Positions 34,813 through 42,980 of a stretch of DNA of 51,917 nt are shown here, in pieces. The translations under genes were made by a program, and so were the position numbers. The DNA comes from JAPEKQ01 sp964516845 (GTDB lineage Bacteria; Joyebacterota; Joyebacteria; Joyebacterales; Joyebacteraceae), in the NCBI GenBank assembly GCA_964516845.1, contig CAZEXP010000014.1:1-51917 (forward strand), in the 5' to 3' direction. The first letter of the stretch is position 1. The number at the start of each line of letters is the position of its first letter. Under the pieces are notes generated by a model. The model searched no databases. It was not told the DNA's origin and saw only the letters and a list, made by a program, of their open reading frames with translations.

Positions 34813-35252
34813 CGCGTGGACGGATCATGCGGACGCTCTTCACCCTTGGACTGGCGGCGTTCGCGGCGACGCTGACGAGCTGCGCGTCGCTCGAGATGAC
34901 GCAGTACTTCGACGAGCCCGGTGTGTCCGCCACGATCATCACAGCGGAGGGGGAGAGGTTCCCGGCGACGTTCATCGGGACTGAGGATGGCCGGATCGTT
35001 TTCGACCGGTCGTATCCGAAGACCGAGTCGCTGACGGTCGTCGAGCGGGGAGGTGAACCGGTCGTCCTCGTGGGCCGAGTGGCTGTCGGGACGGCGGTGG
35101 CGGTCCGGGAGTTCGACGTTCTCGTTCGCGAGCGGCATGCGTTCTCGAGGGTGGATGAGGTTCGGGTTGCCACGGGCGCGTACTTCGGCTGGGGCGCCCT
35201 GGTGGGTGCGGCCCTGACGTACGCGTTCATCTCGCTCGCGCTCGAGGACTGA
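34809..35252 (+). CDS. Small lipoprotein, paralogous in layout to its neighbour
   Basis: 147 aa, ATG overlapping the previous stop. Signal with lipobox LAAFAATLTSCAS. The mature part has the same order as the upstream lipoprotein: beta strand pair (IITAEGERFPATFIGTEDG, IVFDRSYP), a middle insertion (VVLVGRVAVGTAVAVREFDV), and a C-terminal hydrophobic segment (YFGWGALVGAALTYAFISLAL). Function unknown. A start at 34827 (MRTLFTLG) is also possible. Confidence 0.82.
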   Translation: MTRGRIMRTLFTLGLAAFAATLTSCASLEMTQYFDEPGVSATIITAEGERFPATFIGTEDGRIVFDRSYPKTESLTVVERGGEPVVLVGRVAVGTAVAVREFDVLVRERHAFSRVDEVRVATGAYFGWGALVGAALTYAFISLALED

Positions 35253-35318
35253 CACGGCGCGCCCGCGCGGTCCCGCATCCCGCGAACGGCGACGCTACTC
35301 TTTCCGGGGAGGGATATC

Positions 35319-36533
35319 ATGCGAAACAGACTCGCGCTTTGCGCGCTGCTGTCACTGTCTCTGGTTCTCGCTCTACCGGCTGCCGACGCCGCATCACAGG
35401 AGAGACCTGCAATGCTGACGTTCCGGGTTCGCGTTCCCGAGTACACGCCGCTGGATGCGAAGCTCTACATCACCGGCAATCTGCCCTCGCTTGGGCCCTG
35501 GGACCCCGGCAAGGTAGAACTCGGGCGCATCGATGAGGGGGTCTACGCCATCACGCTCGTCCTGCCGGTCGACACCGAGCTGCGATTCAAGTTCACCCGG
35601 GGGACGTGGGAGTCCGTGGAGAAAGGACCTCGCTTCGAGGAGATCGTCGACCGAACGCACGTCGTCGTCGGTGATGAGACAGTGCACGTCGATGTGGCGA
35701 GCTGGCGCGACTTCTCGGCCGGTCCCTCCCGCGGCACCATCACGGGTGACGTTGAGGTTCTCAACGACTTCACGGCCACCCGACTCGGGAATCGCCGCCG
35801 GATCATGGTGCTCCTCCCGCCCGGCTACCGCGAGGAGACGGAACGGCGCTATCCGGTTCTCTATATGCACGACGGGCAGAATCTGTTCGATGCGTCGACC
35901 TCCTTCATCGGCGTCGAGTGGGGTGTCGATGAGACCGCCACCCGTCTGATCGAGGGAGGACAGGTCGAGCCGCTCATCATCGTCGGTATCTACAACACGA
36001 GCAACCGCGCGTACGAGTACACGCCGGGCGCCGACTCATCAAGGAGCGACGGTGGCGGAGCTGAACTCTACGCCGACTTCATCATCAACGATCTCAAGCC
36101 GTTCATCGACGCGAACTACCGCACCAGACCGGACCGCGCGAACACCGGCGTGATGGGTTCGTCGCTCGGCGGCGTCTGCTCGCTCTATCTCGGGTGGGAA
36201 CACCGGGACGTGTTCTCCCGCATCGGGGCGATGTCGACCTCCTACGGCTGGGCGAACGAGGACATCGTCCGCCGGATCAAGAGTCGCGCGCCGGCGGCGG
36301 GAACACGTATCTGGATCGACATGGGCACCGCCGAGAGCAGTGCCGACCGGAACCGTGACGGTGTCCCTGATGTCATGGTGCTGCACCGCGCCGTCCGCGA
36401 CACGCTCGTCGGCTACGGGATGAAGCTTGGCAGAGACCTCAAATACGTTGAGGACGAAGGCGCTGTTCACAACGAACACGCGTGGGCGTCGCGCTTCCCT
36501 CGCGCTCTCACGTTCCTCTTCCCGAAGCGCTAG
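35319..36533 (+). CDS. Secreted CBM20-like plus Fes/esterase-D-type alpha/beta hydrolase
   Basis: 404 aa, ATG after GGGGAGGGA. Signal peptide (LALCALLSLSLVLALPAADA). Residues about 28-125 resemble a CBM20/starch-binding beta sandwich (LYITGNLPSLGPWDPGKVEL). Residues about 145-404 are an esterase (PF00756) with YPVLYMHDGQNLFD, the nucleophile Ser282 in G-S-S-L-G (VMGSSLGGVCSLYLGWEH) and a catalytic-type His in EGAVHNEHAWASRFP. Such fusions act on extracellular esters or glycan-linked substrates. Substrate unknown. Confidence 0.88.
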   Translation: MRNRLALCALLSLSLVLALPAADAASQERPAMLTFRVRVPEYTPLDAKLYITGNLPSLGPWDPGKVELGRIDEGVYAITLVLPVDTELRFKFTRGTWESVEKGPRFEEIVDRTHVVVGDETVHVDVASWRDFSAGPSRGTITGDVEVLNDFTATRLGNRRRIMVLLPPGYREETERRYPVLYMHDGQNLFDASTSFIGVEWGVDETATRLIEGGQVEPLIIVGIYNTSNRAYEYTPGADSSRSDGGGAELYADFIINDLKPFIDANYRTRPDRANTGVMGSSLGGVCSLYLGWEHRDVFSRIGAMSTSYGWANEDIVRRIKSRAPAAGTRIWIDMGTAESSADRNRDGVPDVMVLHRAVRDTLVGYGMKLGRDLKYVEDEGAVHNEHAWASRFPRALTFLFPKR

Positions 36534-36541
36534 GAGAACTC

Positions 36542-37168
36542 ATGACCGACATCGTGCTCGTGCGACACGGGGAGACTGAGTTCAACCGCGAGGGCGTGTT
36601 CCGCGGGCGGTATGACGTGGGGCTCAACGATGCCGGCCGGAAGCAGGCGTTGGCTGCTGCTGAAGCGCTTGCTCGCGAACCGATCGCCGCCGTCTATTCG
36701 AGTCCGCTCTTGCGGGCCCTCGATACCGCCGGTCCGATAGCCGCGCGGCACGGCAGCGAGCCGATCGTCGACGAGGCGTTCCACAACATCGATCTTGGCG
36801 AGTGGCAGGGTGCGAAGAAGGAGACTGTCCGGGTCGAACAGCCCGAAGCGTGGGCCCTGTGGACCACCGAGCCCGAGCACATGAGAATCCCGGGCGGCGA
36901 GACGCTCGGGGAGGTGCGAGCGCGGGCATTCCCGAGGCTGGCCGACCTCGCGGTGAAGCACGATGGCCAGAGGATCGCCATCGTCACGCACCGCTCAGTC
37001 ATCCGCGTGCTCGCCGGGGCGGTTCTCGGGATGACCGAGGGCTACTTCTGGCGCTTCTACATGGACAACGCCGGCTTCTCCGTCCTGAGACGGGACGGGA
37101 CCGGATACGTCATCGTGCAGTGGAATGAGAACTGCCATCTGACAGACACGGTCCACGAACGCTACTGA
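36542..37168 (+). CDS. Histidine phosphatase (phosphoglycerate mutase-like)
   Basis: 208 aa. ATG at 36542 after GGAGAACTC; an upstream in-frame start overlaps the esterase and is unlikely. The RHG motif is at residues 8-10 (VLVRHGETEFNREG), with the second His in IAIVTHRSVIRVLAG and SSPLLRALDTA in between. Length fits GpmB/CobC-type enzymes, which range from phosphoglycerate mutase-like to alpha-ribazole phosphatase and general phosphatases. It lies 8 bases after the esterase stop. Confidence 0.9.
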   Translation: MTDIVLVRHGETEFNREGVFRGRYDVGLNDAGRKQALAAAEALAREPIAAVYSSPLLRALDTAGPIAARHGSEPIVDEAFHNIDLGEWQGAKKETVRVEQPEAWALWTTEPEHMRIPGGETLGEVRARAFPRLADLAVKHDGQRIAIVTHRSVIRVLAGAVLGMTEGYFWRFYMDNAGFSVLRRDGTGYVIVQWNENCHLTDTVHERY

Positions 37169-37221
37169 CATCACAGCCATCCCGCGGCCTCATCCGCGGC
37201 GACTCGTTCTCTGGAGGAACC

Positions 37222-40200
37222 ATGTCCGCACGCACGTTGAGCGGCAGGAAGATCGCGGTGTCGGCGCTTGTGCTGCTCACCTCCACCATGACCTGCTTGC
37301 CGGCTGCCGCTGAGACGCAGCCCGTCATCTGTCGTGAGCCGGCCCCGTCGCCGAACGGAAGCGCCCTCGCGTTCAGCTACATGGGCGACATCTGGACGGT
37401 TCCTGCGGAGGGCGGCAGGGCGACGCGGCTCACCGTCCACGAGTCGTATGACGACCTCCCGGTCTGGTCACCCGACGGGAAGATGATCGCGTTCTCGTCG
37501 GATCGCGCAGGGAACGATGACGTCTATCTGATGGAGGCGACCGGGGGCCCGGTGAAGCAGCTGACGTGCCACGACGCGTGGGACGCGGTCCAGTGCTGGT
37601 CGCCCGATGGCGGCCACGTGCTCTTTGTCTCGCGTCGCGACACGACCGAGAACGAGCCGTACGAGATTCCAGTCGCCGGCGGGATGCCGCGACGCCTCGT
37701 GGCCGACGACGCGTACAACATCACGGTCTCTCCCGACGGCAACTGGATCACCTTCGTCACCGGGAGCTCCTCCTGGTGGCGCAAGCACTACCGGGGGAGC
37801 GCCTCGCGGAACATATGGGTTCGCGCTTATTCCGGCGGTCCGAGCTATCGCATCATCGACTCACCTATGGATGATGACCGCCCGATGTGGAGCGCCGACG
37901 GCCGGACGCTCTACTTCATGTCCGAGCGCGATGACGGCGTTCCGAATATCTGGATGGCCGGGGTCGAGCTTCCCGAGCCGGGAGCGGGCGAGCCCAGGGT
38001 CGTGTCGGGGCCGACGCAGTTGACGTTCCACACCGAGGACGGCGTGCAGAAGGCCGAGATATCCGCGGACGGCACGCTCATCGCGTATGAGTGGAACGCA
38101 GGGATCTGGGCCTTCGACACGCGCGGCGGCGACCCGTACGAGGTCGTGATCGACGCCCCGAGTGACGACAAGTGGAATGTGGATCTCCGCTACAGGATCT
38201 CGAACGATGTGACACAGTACGCGCTCAGCCCGGACGAGGACCAGCTGGCGTATGTGGCTCGCGGCGAACTTTTCGTCTGCTCGCTCGACGACGGGGAGGC
38301 GGGACGCTCGATGCGCATCACCACCACGCCGGCGCGCGAGAAGGACCCCGTCTGGATGCCGGACGGCGAGACGCTGCTCTTCTCGTCCGATCGCAACGGG
38401 AACTACGACCTCTTCGCCGTGCGTTCGGCCAGGGAGGACGAGCCGGTTCTATCGAAGGCCCTCAAGCGCAGCGTGATCCGGCTGACGGACTCCGATGAGG
38501 ATGACGACAGCCCGTACGTCTCTCCGGACGGCGAGACCATCGCGTTCCTTCGCGGCCCCGATGTGCTCTGGCTGATGGACCCCGATGGGAGGAACCAGCG
38601 TCAGCTTCTTCCCGACGCCGACATTCTTCACATGGACTGGTCGCCGGACAGCAAGTGGATCGCGCTGAGCCGCACGAACCTAGGCCACAAGGAGGACATC
38701 TACATTCTCCCGGCTGACGGTGGCGAGCCCGTCAATGTCACGCTCCATCCGAACGACGACTTCCAGCCGCGCTGGACCGACGACGGGAAGCGGCTGACGT
38801 TCGCGTCGCGCACCGACGACGGGCAGTACATGATCAAGTACATCTGGCTGACCCGCGAGGACTACTGGATGCCCTCGGAGGAGCGCGAGGAGGCGGAGAA
38901 GGCGATGGCCGAGGCGCGTGAGGACGACGAGGAGGAGACGCCCGGTGTCGATGTCGTCATCGACTTCGAGGACATCAACGAGCGCACCGAGAGCGTAATG
39001 AACATGCGCGGGGGCTACGAGTTCTACGGCCAGACGCCGGACGGCCACTACTTCGCGTTCCCGTCGGGCACTCTGGGCGGCACCAACCTCTGGCTCGTCG
39101 ACTGGGAGGGGACCCGTCTCCATCAGGTCACCGAGGGCGGCGCGAGTCCGGACCAGATCACCTGGAGCGCTGACGGGGAGACCTGCTACTACCTCAGCGG
39201 CGGCCGCATCCAGAGTGTTTCGATCGACTCGGACGGTGACATCAGCGGGCGTGGCAGCCTCGGCGTCTCCGCGCCGATGACGGTCGATATCTCGGAGGAG
39301 CGCCGGCAGATGTTCAACGAGGCGTGGCGAATGCTCCTCGACGGGTTCTACGACGAGAACTTCCACGGCGTCGACTGGACGACAGTTCGCGACAAGTACG
39401 AGCCCTGGGCGCTCGCCGCCTATACGGAGGAGGAGTTCCGGACGGTCATCCGCGAGATGATAGGCGAGCTCAACGCATCGCATCTCGGCGTGTACAAGTG
39501 GGGTGGAGGAGGCGTCAATACCGGACGACTCGGCATCCGTCACGTCGAGGGATACATCGGGCCGGGCGTGAGGGTGCGGGCGGTCATCCCGAACGGTCCC
39601 GCCGATCGCGCCGGTATCGTCCCCGGTGAGTACATCACGGCAGTTGATGGTCAGCCTCTTGACGTGGGCGACAACTACTTCTGCCGTCTCACCGACACCT
39701 CAGGGGAGAAGATCCTGATAACGGTTGCGGAAAGCGCGAGGGGGAAAAACGAGCGGGAGGTGGAGATCCGTCCCGTGAGCGGCGGGGCGATCAACAATCT
39801 CGTATACGAGGACCGCATTCGTACGAACCGGCGCAAGGTCGACACGCTCTCCGGAGGCCGCGTCGGCTATCTGCACATCCGCGGGATGGGCGTCGGAAAC
39901 CTGTTCCAGTTTCAGGAGGACCTGTTCGCGCAGGGGGCCGGAAAGGACGGACTGATCGTCGACATCCGCGGCAATGGCGGCGGGTCGGTTCACGATGAGA
40001 TCCTGAAGTTCCTGGACCGTCGCGCGTACGGGTATACGACCGGCAGGACAAGGCCGCCGACGGCGAACCCGCTGGAGCTCTGGTCGAGACCTCTCGTGCT
40101 GCTCATCGATGAGACCTGCTACAGCGACGCTGAGATATTTCCGATGGGATGGAAGGCTCTCGATCTCGGGCCGGTCGTTGGGGTTCCGACGTATGGGGCC

Positions 40201-40416
40201 GTCATCGGGACGAACGACCTGGAGCTCATCGATGGCACGATGTTCCGGGTCCCGGGGTCAGGTTGGTTCGACCTGACAGACAGGAACCTTGAGAACTGGG
40301 GTATCGAGCCGGACATCTATGTCGAGTCGCCGCCCGAGGAGGCAAGCCTCGGTCACGACGCGCAGCTCGAGACCGCCGTCGAGACGATCCTCGGAGAGAT
40401 TGCACCGGGCGAGTAG
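37222..40416 (+). CDS. Secreted tricorn-type S41 protease
   Basis: 1064 aa, ATG after TGGAGGAACC. Signal peptide (VSALVLLTSTMTCLPAAA). Two beta-propeller arrays of WD/PD40-type blades (SPNGSALAFSY, SPDGKMIAFSS, SPDGETIAFLR) span about 35-690. A helical bundle follows, then a PDZ domain (about 780-850, VIPNGPADRAGIVPGEYITA) and the S41 peptidase domain with nucleophile Ser968 (ETCYSDAEIFPMGW) and GLIVDIRGNGGG-like strand. The complete tricorn architecture is present, but with a signal peptide, so it works outside the cytoplasm on peptides. Confidence 0.94.
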   Translation: MSARTLSGRKIAVSALVLLTSTMTCLPAAAETQPVICREPAPSPNGSALAFSYMGDIWTVPAEGGRATRLTVHESYDDLPVWSPDGKMIAFSSDRAGNDDVYLMEATGGPVKQLTCHDAWDAVQCWSPDGGHVLFVSRRDTTENEPYEIPVAGGMPRRLVADDAYNITVSPDGNWITFVTGSSSWWRKHYRGSASRNIWVRAYSGGPSYRIIDSPMDDDRPMWSADGRTLYFMSERDDGVPNIWMAGVELPEPGAGEPRVVSGPTQLTFHTEDGVQKAEISADGTLIAYEWNAGIWAFDTRGGDPYEVVIDAPSDDKWNVDLRYRISNDVTQYALSPDEDQLAYVARGELFVCSLDDGEAGRSMRITTTPAREKDPVWMPDGETLLFSSDRNGNYDLFAVRSAREDEPVLSKALKRSVIRLTDSDEDDDSPYVSPDGETIAFLRGPDVLWLMDPDGRNQRQLLPDADILHMDWSPDSKWIALSRTNLGHKEDIYILPADGGEPVNVTLHPNDDFQPRWTDDGKRLTFASRTDDGQYMIKYIWLTREDYWMPSEEREEAEKAMAEAREDDEEETPGVDVVIDFEDINERTESVMNMRGGYEFYGQTPDGHYFAFPSGTLGGTNLWLVDWEGTRLHQVTEGGASPDQITWSADGETCYYLSGGRIQSVSIDSDGDISGRGSLGVSAPMTVDISEERRQMFNEAWRMLLDGFYDENFHGVDWTTVRDKYEPWALAAYTEEEFRTVIREMIGELNASHLGVYKWGGGGVNTGRLGIRHVEGYIGPGVRVRAVIPNGPADRAGIVPGEYITAVDGQPLDVGDNYFCRLTDTSGEKILITVAESARGKNEREVEIRPVSGGAINNLVYEDRIRTNRRKVDTLSGGRVGYLHIRGMGVGNLFQFQEDLFAQGAGKDGLIVDIRGNGGGSVHDEILKFLDRRAYGYTTGRTRPPTANPLELWSRPLVLLIDETCYSDAEIFPMGWKALDLGPVVGVPTYGAVIGTNDLELIDGTMFRVPGSGWFDLTDRNLENWGIEPDIYVESPPEEASLGHDAQLETAVETILGEIAPGE

Positions 40417-40497
40417 CGGCGATCGCCGTTGCGCCCTCCGAAGCGCGGAACGGCGAAGGGGAGAGGCGGGCAGGAGGACACGAGCAACGGAGCGACT

Positions 40498-40528
40498 TGA
40501 GGGCGGCGGGGTTATCCCGCCGCCCTCA
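40498..40528 (+). terminator. Hairpin terminator after the tricorn gene
   Basis: Perfect GC-rich stem TGAGGGCGGCGGG / CCCGCCGCCCTCA around GTTAT, 81 bases after the stop. There is only a weak T-tract (GTTCG). Confidence 0.65.
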
Positions 40529-40567
40529 GTTCGTCCAGCCCCTCCCATGTCCGAACATGTAAAGCTA

Positions 40568-40581
40568 ACATTACCTAATGT
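40568..40581 (+). promoter_or_regulatory. Candidate operator (inverted repeat) upstream of the XRE gene
   Basis: ACATTA-CC-TAATGT, 6-bp perfect arms, ending 9 bases before the -35 box in a strikingly AT-rich stretch. A further perfect palindrome TACCATGGTA (40614-40623) overlaps the -10 box. Either could be the autoregulatory site of the XRE protein. Confidence 0.5.
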
Positions 40582-40590
40582 AACTAATAC

Positions 40591-40619
40591 TTGACATATC
40601 CGCAGGCGCCAGCTACCAT
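40591..40619 (+). promoter_or_regulatory. Strong sigma70-type promoter of the XRE operon
   Basis: Perfect TTGACA (40591-40596), 17-base spacer, TACCAT (40614-40619). Transcription would start at about 40626-40627, essentially on the ATG at 40627, so the mRNA may be leaderless. Confidence 0.7.
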
Positions 40620-40626
40620 GGTACCC

Positions 40627-40854
40627 ATGGGAGACAAGGTACATAACGAGGTGCGCACGCAGCGGTTCCTGCAGGGGGAGATGACCCAGCAGGAGCTCGC
40701 CGAGCGCGTCGGTGTGAGCAGACAGACCGTCATCGCGGTCGAGAAGGGGAAGTACAATCCATCCGTCGGGCTGGCGCTCCGCATCGCCTCGGTATTTGGC
40801 ATGTCCGTCGAGGAGTTGTTCTCGCTCGACGAGGCAGGGGGGGAGATATCATGA
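40627..40854 (+). CDS. XRE-family HTH transcriptional regulator
   Basis: 75 aa. ATG at 40627 chosen because the upstream in-frame ATG 40618 lies in the -10 box. Five-helix HTH: EMTQQELAERVGVSRQTVIAVEKGKYNPSVGLALRIA, split over helices 1-4, with the recognition helix SRQTVIAVEKG, then VFGMSVEELFSLDE. This single-domain type usually represses its own operon. The stop overlaps the next gene by ATGA. Four membrane or secreted protein genes follow. Confidence 0.92.
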   Translation: MGDKVHNEVRTQRFLQGEMTQQELAERVGVSRQTVIAVEKGKYNPSVGLALRIASVFGMSVEELFSLDEAGGEIS

Positions 40855-41606
40855 AGCCGCTTAGCGGAAAGGCGCTCCTCGCACTGTACGCAGGCTTCGC
40901 GGTCGCCTGCGTGCTCCTCGGCATCTTCGTTCACCGTGGGTTCTACGTTGCTCTCATTGCGCTTCTGTTCGCGAAGCAGCTCCTCAGAGAGGTCGGGCTC
41001 GTGCGCGACCTCGACGAGAGGCAGCTGGCTGTTTCGTACCGCTCGAGTCATATCGCGTTTCTTGTGGCGATGGGGATCGCGGCCGCTGCATTCGTCAACA
41101 GCAGCATCATCGAAGGCAAAGAGCCGCCGTTCATCGCGACGATGGTCCTGCTCGTCTCGCTTATCGTGAAGGTCGCCGTGTGGCAGCTGACCTCGCGCGG
41201 CAGGCGCCGCGCGGGACTCGCGCTCGGCTTCGCCATCGGCGGGTTCTGGTTCCTCTTCACTGCGCTTGAGCGTGAGCTGAGCCCCGAGCTTCTCGTCGGA
41301 GGACTGCCGCTCATGGCGGCGTTTCTCGCACTCAGGTGGCAGAGGCTCGGAGGGGTTATCCTGCTGCTCTGCGGTGCGGTCACCGGGTACTTCTTCATTC
41401 TCAAGGGTATGTCACCGCCGCAGTCGCGTCTGTTCGTCGGGCTGCTGCTGCCGACGCCTCTTCTTCTCGCCGGCGTGCTGCTCATGATGCGGAGGGACGA
41501 TGTCGACGATGGTGCCGACGAGCGTAGCGGGGGCGAGGCCCCGGACCGTTCATCCGGAAGACGCGATGCGGCTGAGACAGCGAGGGAAGGAGGGACGGTC
41601 ATATGA
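40851..41606 (+). CDS. Multi-pass membrane protein in XRE operon
   Basis: 251 aa. About seven hydrophobic segments (for example LLALYAGFAVACVLLGIFV, AFLVAMGIAAAAFVN, LLLPTPLLLAGVLLMM) and a charged cytosolic tail (RRDDVDDGADERSGGE). The segment LVRDLDERQLAVSYRSSHIAF is reminiscent of DUF2178-type proteins that accompany small XRE regulators, but I am not certain. It overlaps both neighbours by four bases, so it is tightly coupled. Confidence 0.82.
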   Translation: MKPLSGKALLALYAGFAVACVLLGIFVHRGFYVALIALLFAKQLLREVGLVRDLDERQLAVSYRSSHIAFLVAMGIAAAAFVNSSIIEGKEPPFIATMVLLVSLIVKVAVWQLTSRGRRRAGLALGFAIGGFWFLFTALERELSPELLVGGLPLMAAFLALRWQRLGGVILLLCGAVTGYFFILKGMSPPQSRLFVGLLLPTPLLLAGVLLMMRRDDVDDGADERSGGEAPDRSSGRRDAAETAREGGTVI

Positions 41607-41980
41607 GTTCGCGGTCTTTCAGCCTGGCGGGGCTCATTGTACGCATTCTCGCGCGGTGTGTCGCCGCGCTGTTCATCCTCATCATCCTTGCGTTCATGAT
41701 GCCCGAGGACGGAGGGGAGTTCCTCGATCAGTGGGATCGGGGCAACCTCGATCCATGGACGTTCGTCTATCCGCTCGGCTTCCTCTTCGGACTCGTCCTC
41801 CTTCTCTGGAAGGACGTCCACGGCGGCATCATCAGCGTCGGTTGTGTTGTGGCGATGTACATCAAGTACTCGCTGACCGGTGAGTGGCTCGGGCCGCTGC
41901 TGGCGTTCGGTGCGATCCCTGGAGTTCTCGGCATCATCGCGTGGAGTCTCAGTCACACGTACGATGCGGGTCGTCGATAA
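41603..41980 (+). CDS. Membrane protein, DUF7670-like
   Basis: 125 aa, ATG overlapping the previous stop. Four hydrophobic segments. The pattern YPLGFLFGLVLLLWKDVHGG followed by AIPGVLGIIAW closely parallels FPIGMCVGYLLAWKWPLVGG and AIPGVLFIVCG in the gene at 42504, so the two are paralogues separated by one secreted-protein gene. Confidence 0.82.
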   Translation: MSSRSFSLAGLIVRILARCVAALFILIILAFMMPEDGGEFLDQWDRGNLDPWTFVYPLGFLFGLVLLLWKDVHGGIISVGCVVAMYIKYSLTGEWLGPLLAFGAIPGVLGIIAWSLSHTYDAGRR

Positions 41981-41995
41981 GCAGGGGGGTGCGTG

Positions 41996-42514
41996 ATGCG
42001 TTCAACAATATCCGTGTTCTGTGTCGTCTGTGTCGCGCTCGCGGCGGCAGTCGTTCTCCCGATGGCGGCGAGAGCGGCGAGTGGGAGCGTTCGCATCGGA
42101 ACATACGACAATCGCGTGATCGCGATCGCGTACGCACAGGCAGGCTACATCCCTGTCGCGGAGAAGACCGCCGAGTATGATCGTGCGGAAGCGGCCGGAG
42201 ACACCGCGACGATGCGGGAGATTGACGACTTCATGTCGGCACTCCAACGCAAGCTTCACCGCCAGGGATTCGGGCGGGTTCCCGTCGATGACCTGCTTGA
42301 ACCGGTGGCTCTCCAGATCCCGAGTCTCGCGGCCGACCTCGGGCTGCACGCGATCGTATGGATCTGCGATTACGCCGGCGAAGGCGTCGAGGTTGTGGAT
42401 GTTTCCGAGGAACTCGCTCGGCTCTATGTCTCGTCCGAGGATGCCGCTGAGCTCTGCCGGGAAGTCATCCCGGTGGCACCGGTCGACCTCGACGAGATCG
42501 ACCATGTCGAGTAG
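41996..42514 (+). CDS. Secreted protein of unknown function in XRE operon
   Basis: 172 aa from ATG 41996 (GTG 41993 also possible), after CAGGGGGG. Signal peptide (VFCVVCVALAAAVVLPMAARA). The mature part (SVRIGTYDNRVIAIAYAQ; LHRQGFGRVPVDDLLEPVALQIP; AIVWICDYAGEGVEVVDVS) mixes helix and strand. It is acidic at the C-terminus, and I do not recognise it. Its 3' end overlaps the next gene by 11 bases. Confidence 0.82.
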   Translation: MRSTISVFCVVCVALAAAVVLPMAARAASGSVRIGTYDNRVIAIAYAQAGYIPVAEKTAEYDRAEAAGDTATMREIDDFMSALQRKLHRQGFGRVPVDDLLEPVALQIPSLAADLGLHAIVWICDYAGEGVEVVDVSEELARLYVSSEDAAELCREVIPVAPVDLDEIDHVE

Positions 42515-42872
42515 CCCCGTCGCGGGTCGAGCGCTTCTGTGGACTGCGAGGATCATGGGTGCTCTCATCGTCCTGTTCGCCGTGACGATGATGGTCGGGT
42601 ACGCCGTGAATCCGAACGAACCCCTGCCCGAGGACTACGAGATCTTGCTTCTGGTGCTCTTCCCGATCGGGATGTGCGTGGGGTATCTGCTCGCCTGGAA
42701 GTGGCCGCTGGTCGGCGGCGTTGTCAGCGTGGTGTGCATGGCGGCGTTTCTAATCGCGCTGCGTGAGGCGGACATGATCCTCACCATTGCGTTCCTCGCG
42801 ATACCGGGCGTGCTGTTCATCGTGTGCGGGGTGCTTAGCAGGGGCGCCAGTACTACCGCATCGGGCGACTAG
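42504..42872 (+). CDS. Membrane protein, DUF7670-like (paralogue of 41603)
   Basis: 122 aa, ATG inside the 3' end of the secreted-protein gene. Four hydrophobic segments, with RIMGALIVLFAVTMMVGYAV, then FPIGMCVGYLLAWKWPLVGG and AIPGVLFIVCGVLSRG. Last gene of the operon, followed by a bidirectional terminator. Confidence 0.82.
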   Translation: MSSSPVAGRALLWTARIMGALIVLFAVTMMVGYAVNPNEPLPEDYEILLLVLFPIGMCVGYLLAWKWPLVGGVVSVVCMAAFLIALREADMILTIAFLAIPGVLFIVCGVLSRGASTTASGD

Positions 42873-42898
42873 AGGGGGCCCGAGGGCGCGGAGATAGA

Positions 42899-42934
42899 AA
42901 AAGGGGCGGGGGAGATCCCCCGCCCCTTCCTTCA
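42899..42934. terminator. Bidirectional intrinsic terminator
   Basis: AAGGGGCGGGGG / CCCCCGCCCCTT stem (42901-42928) with an A-run before it and CCTTC after. It lies between the XRE operon (+) and the secreted-protein gene at 42981 (-), and gives a T-tract on either strand. Confidence 0.82.
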
Positions 42935-42980
42935 TGTTTGCTTGCGCCGCCCCGGCGTGGGCCGGAGCTTCGCAGGAGTC

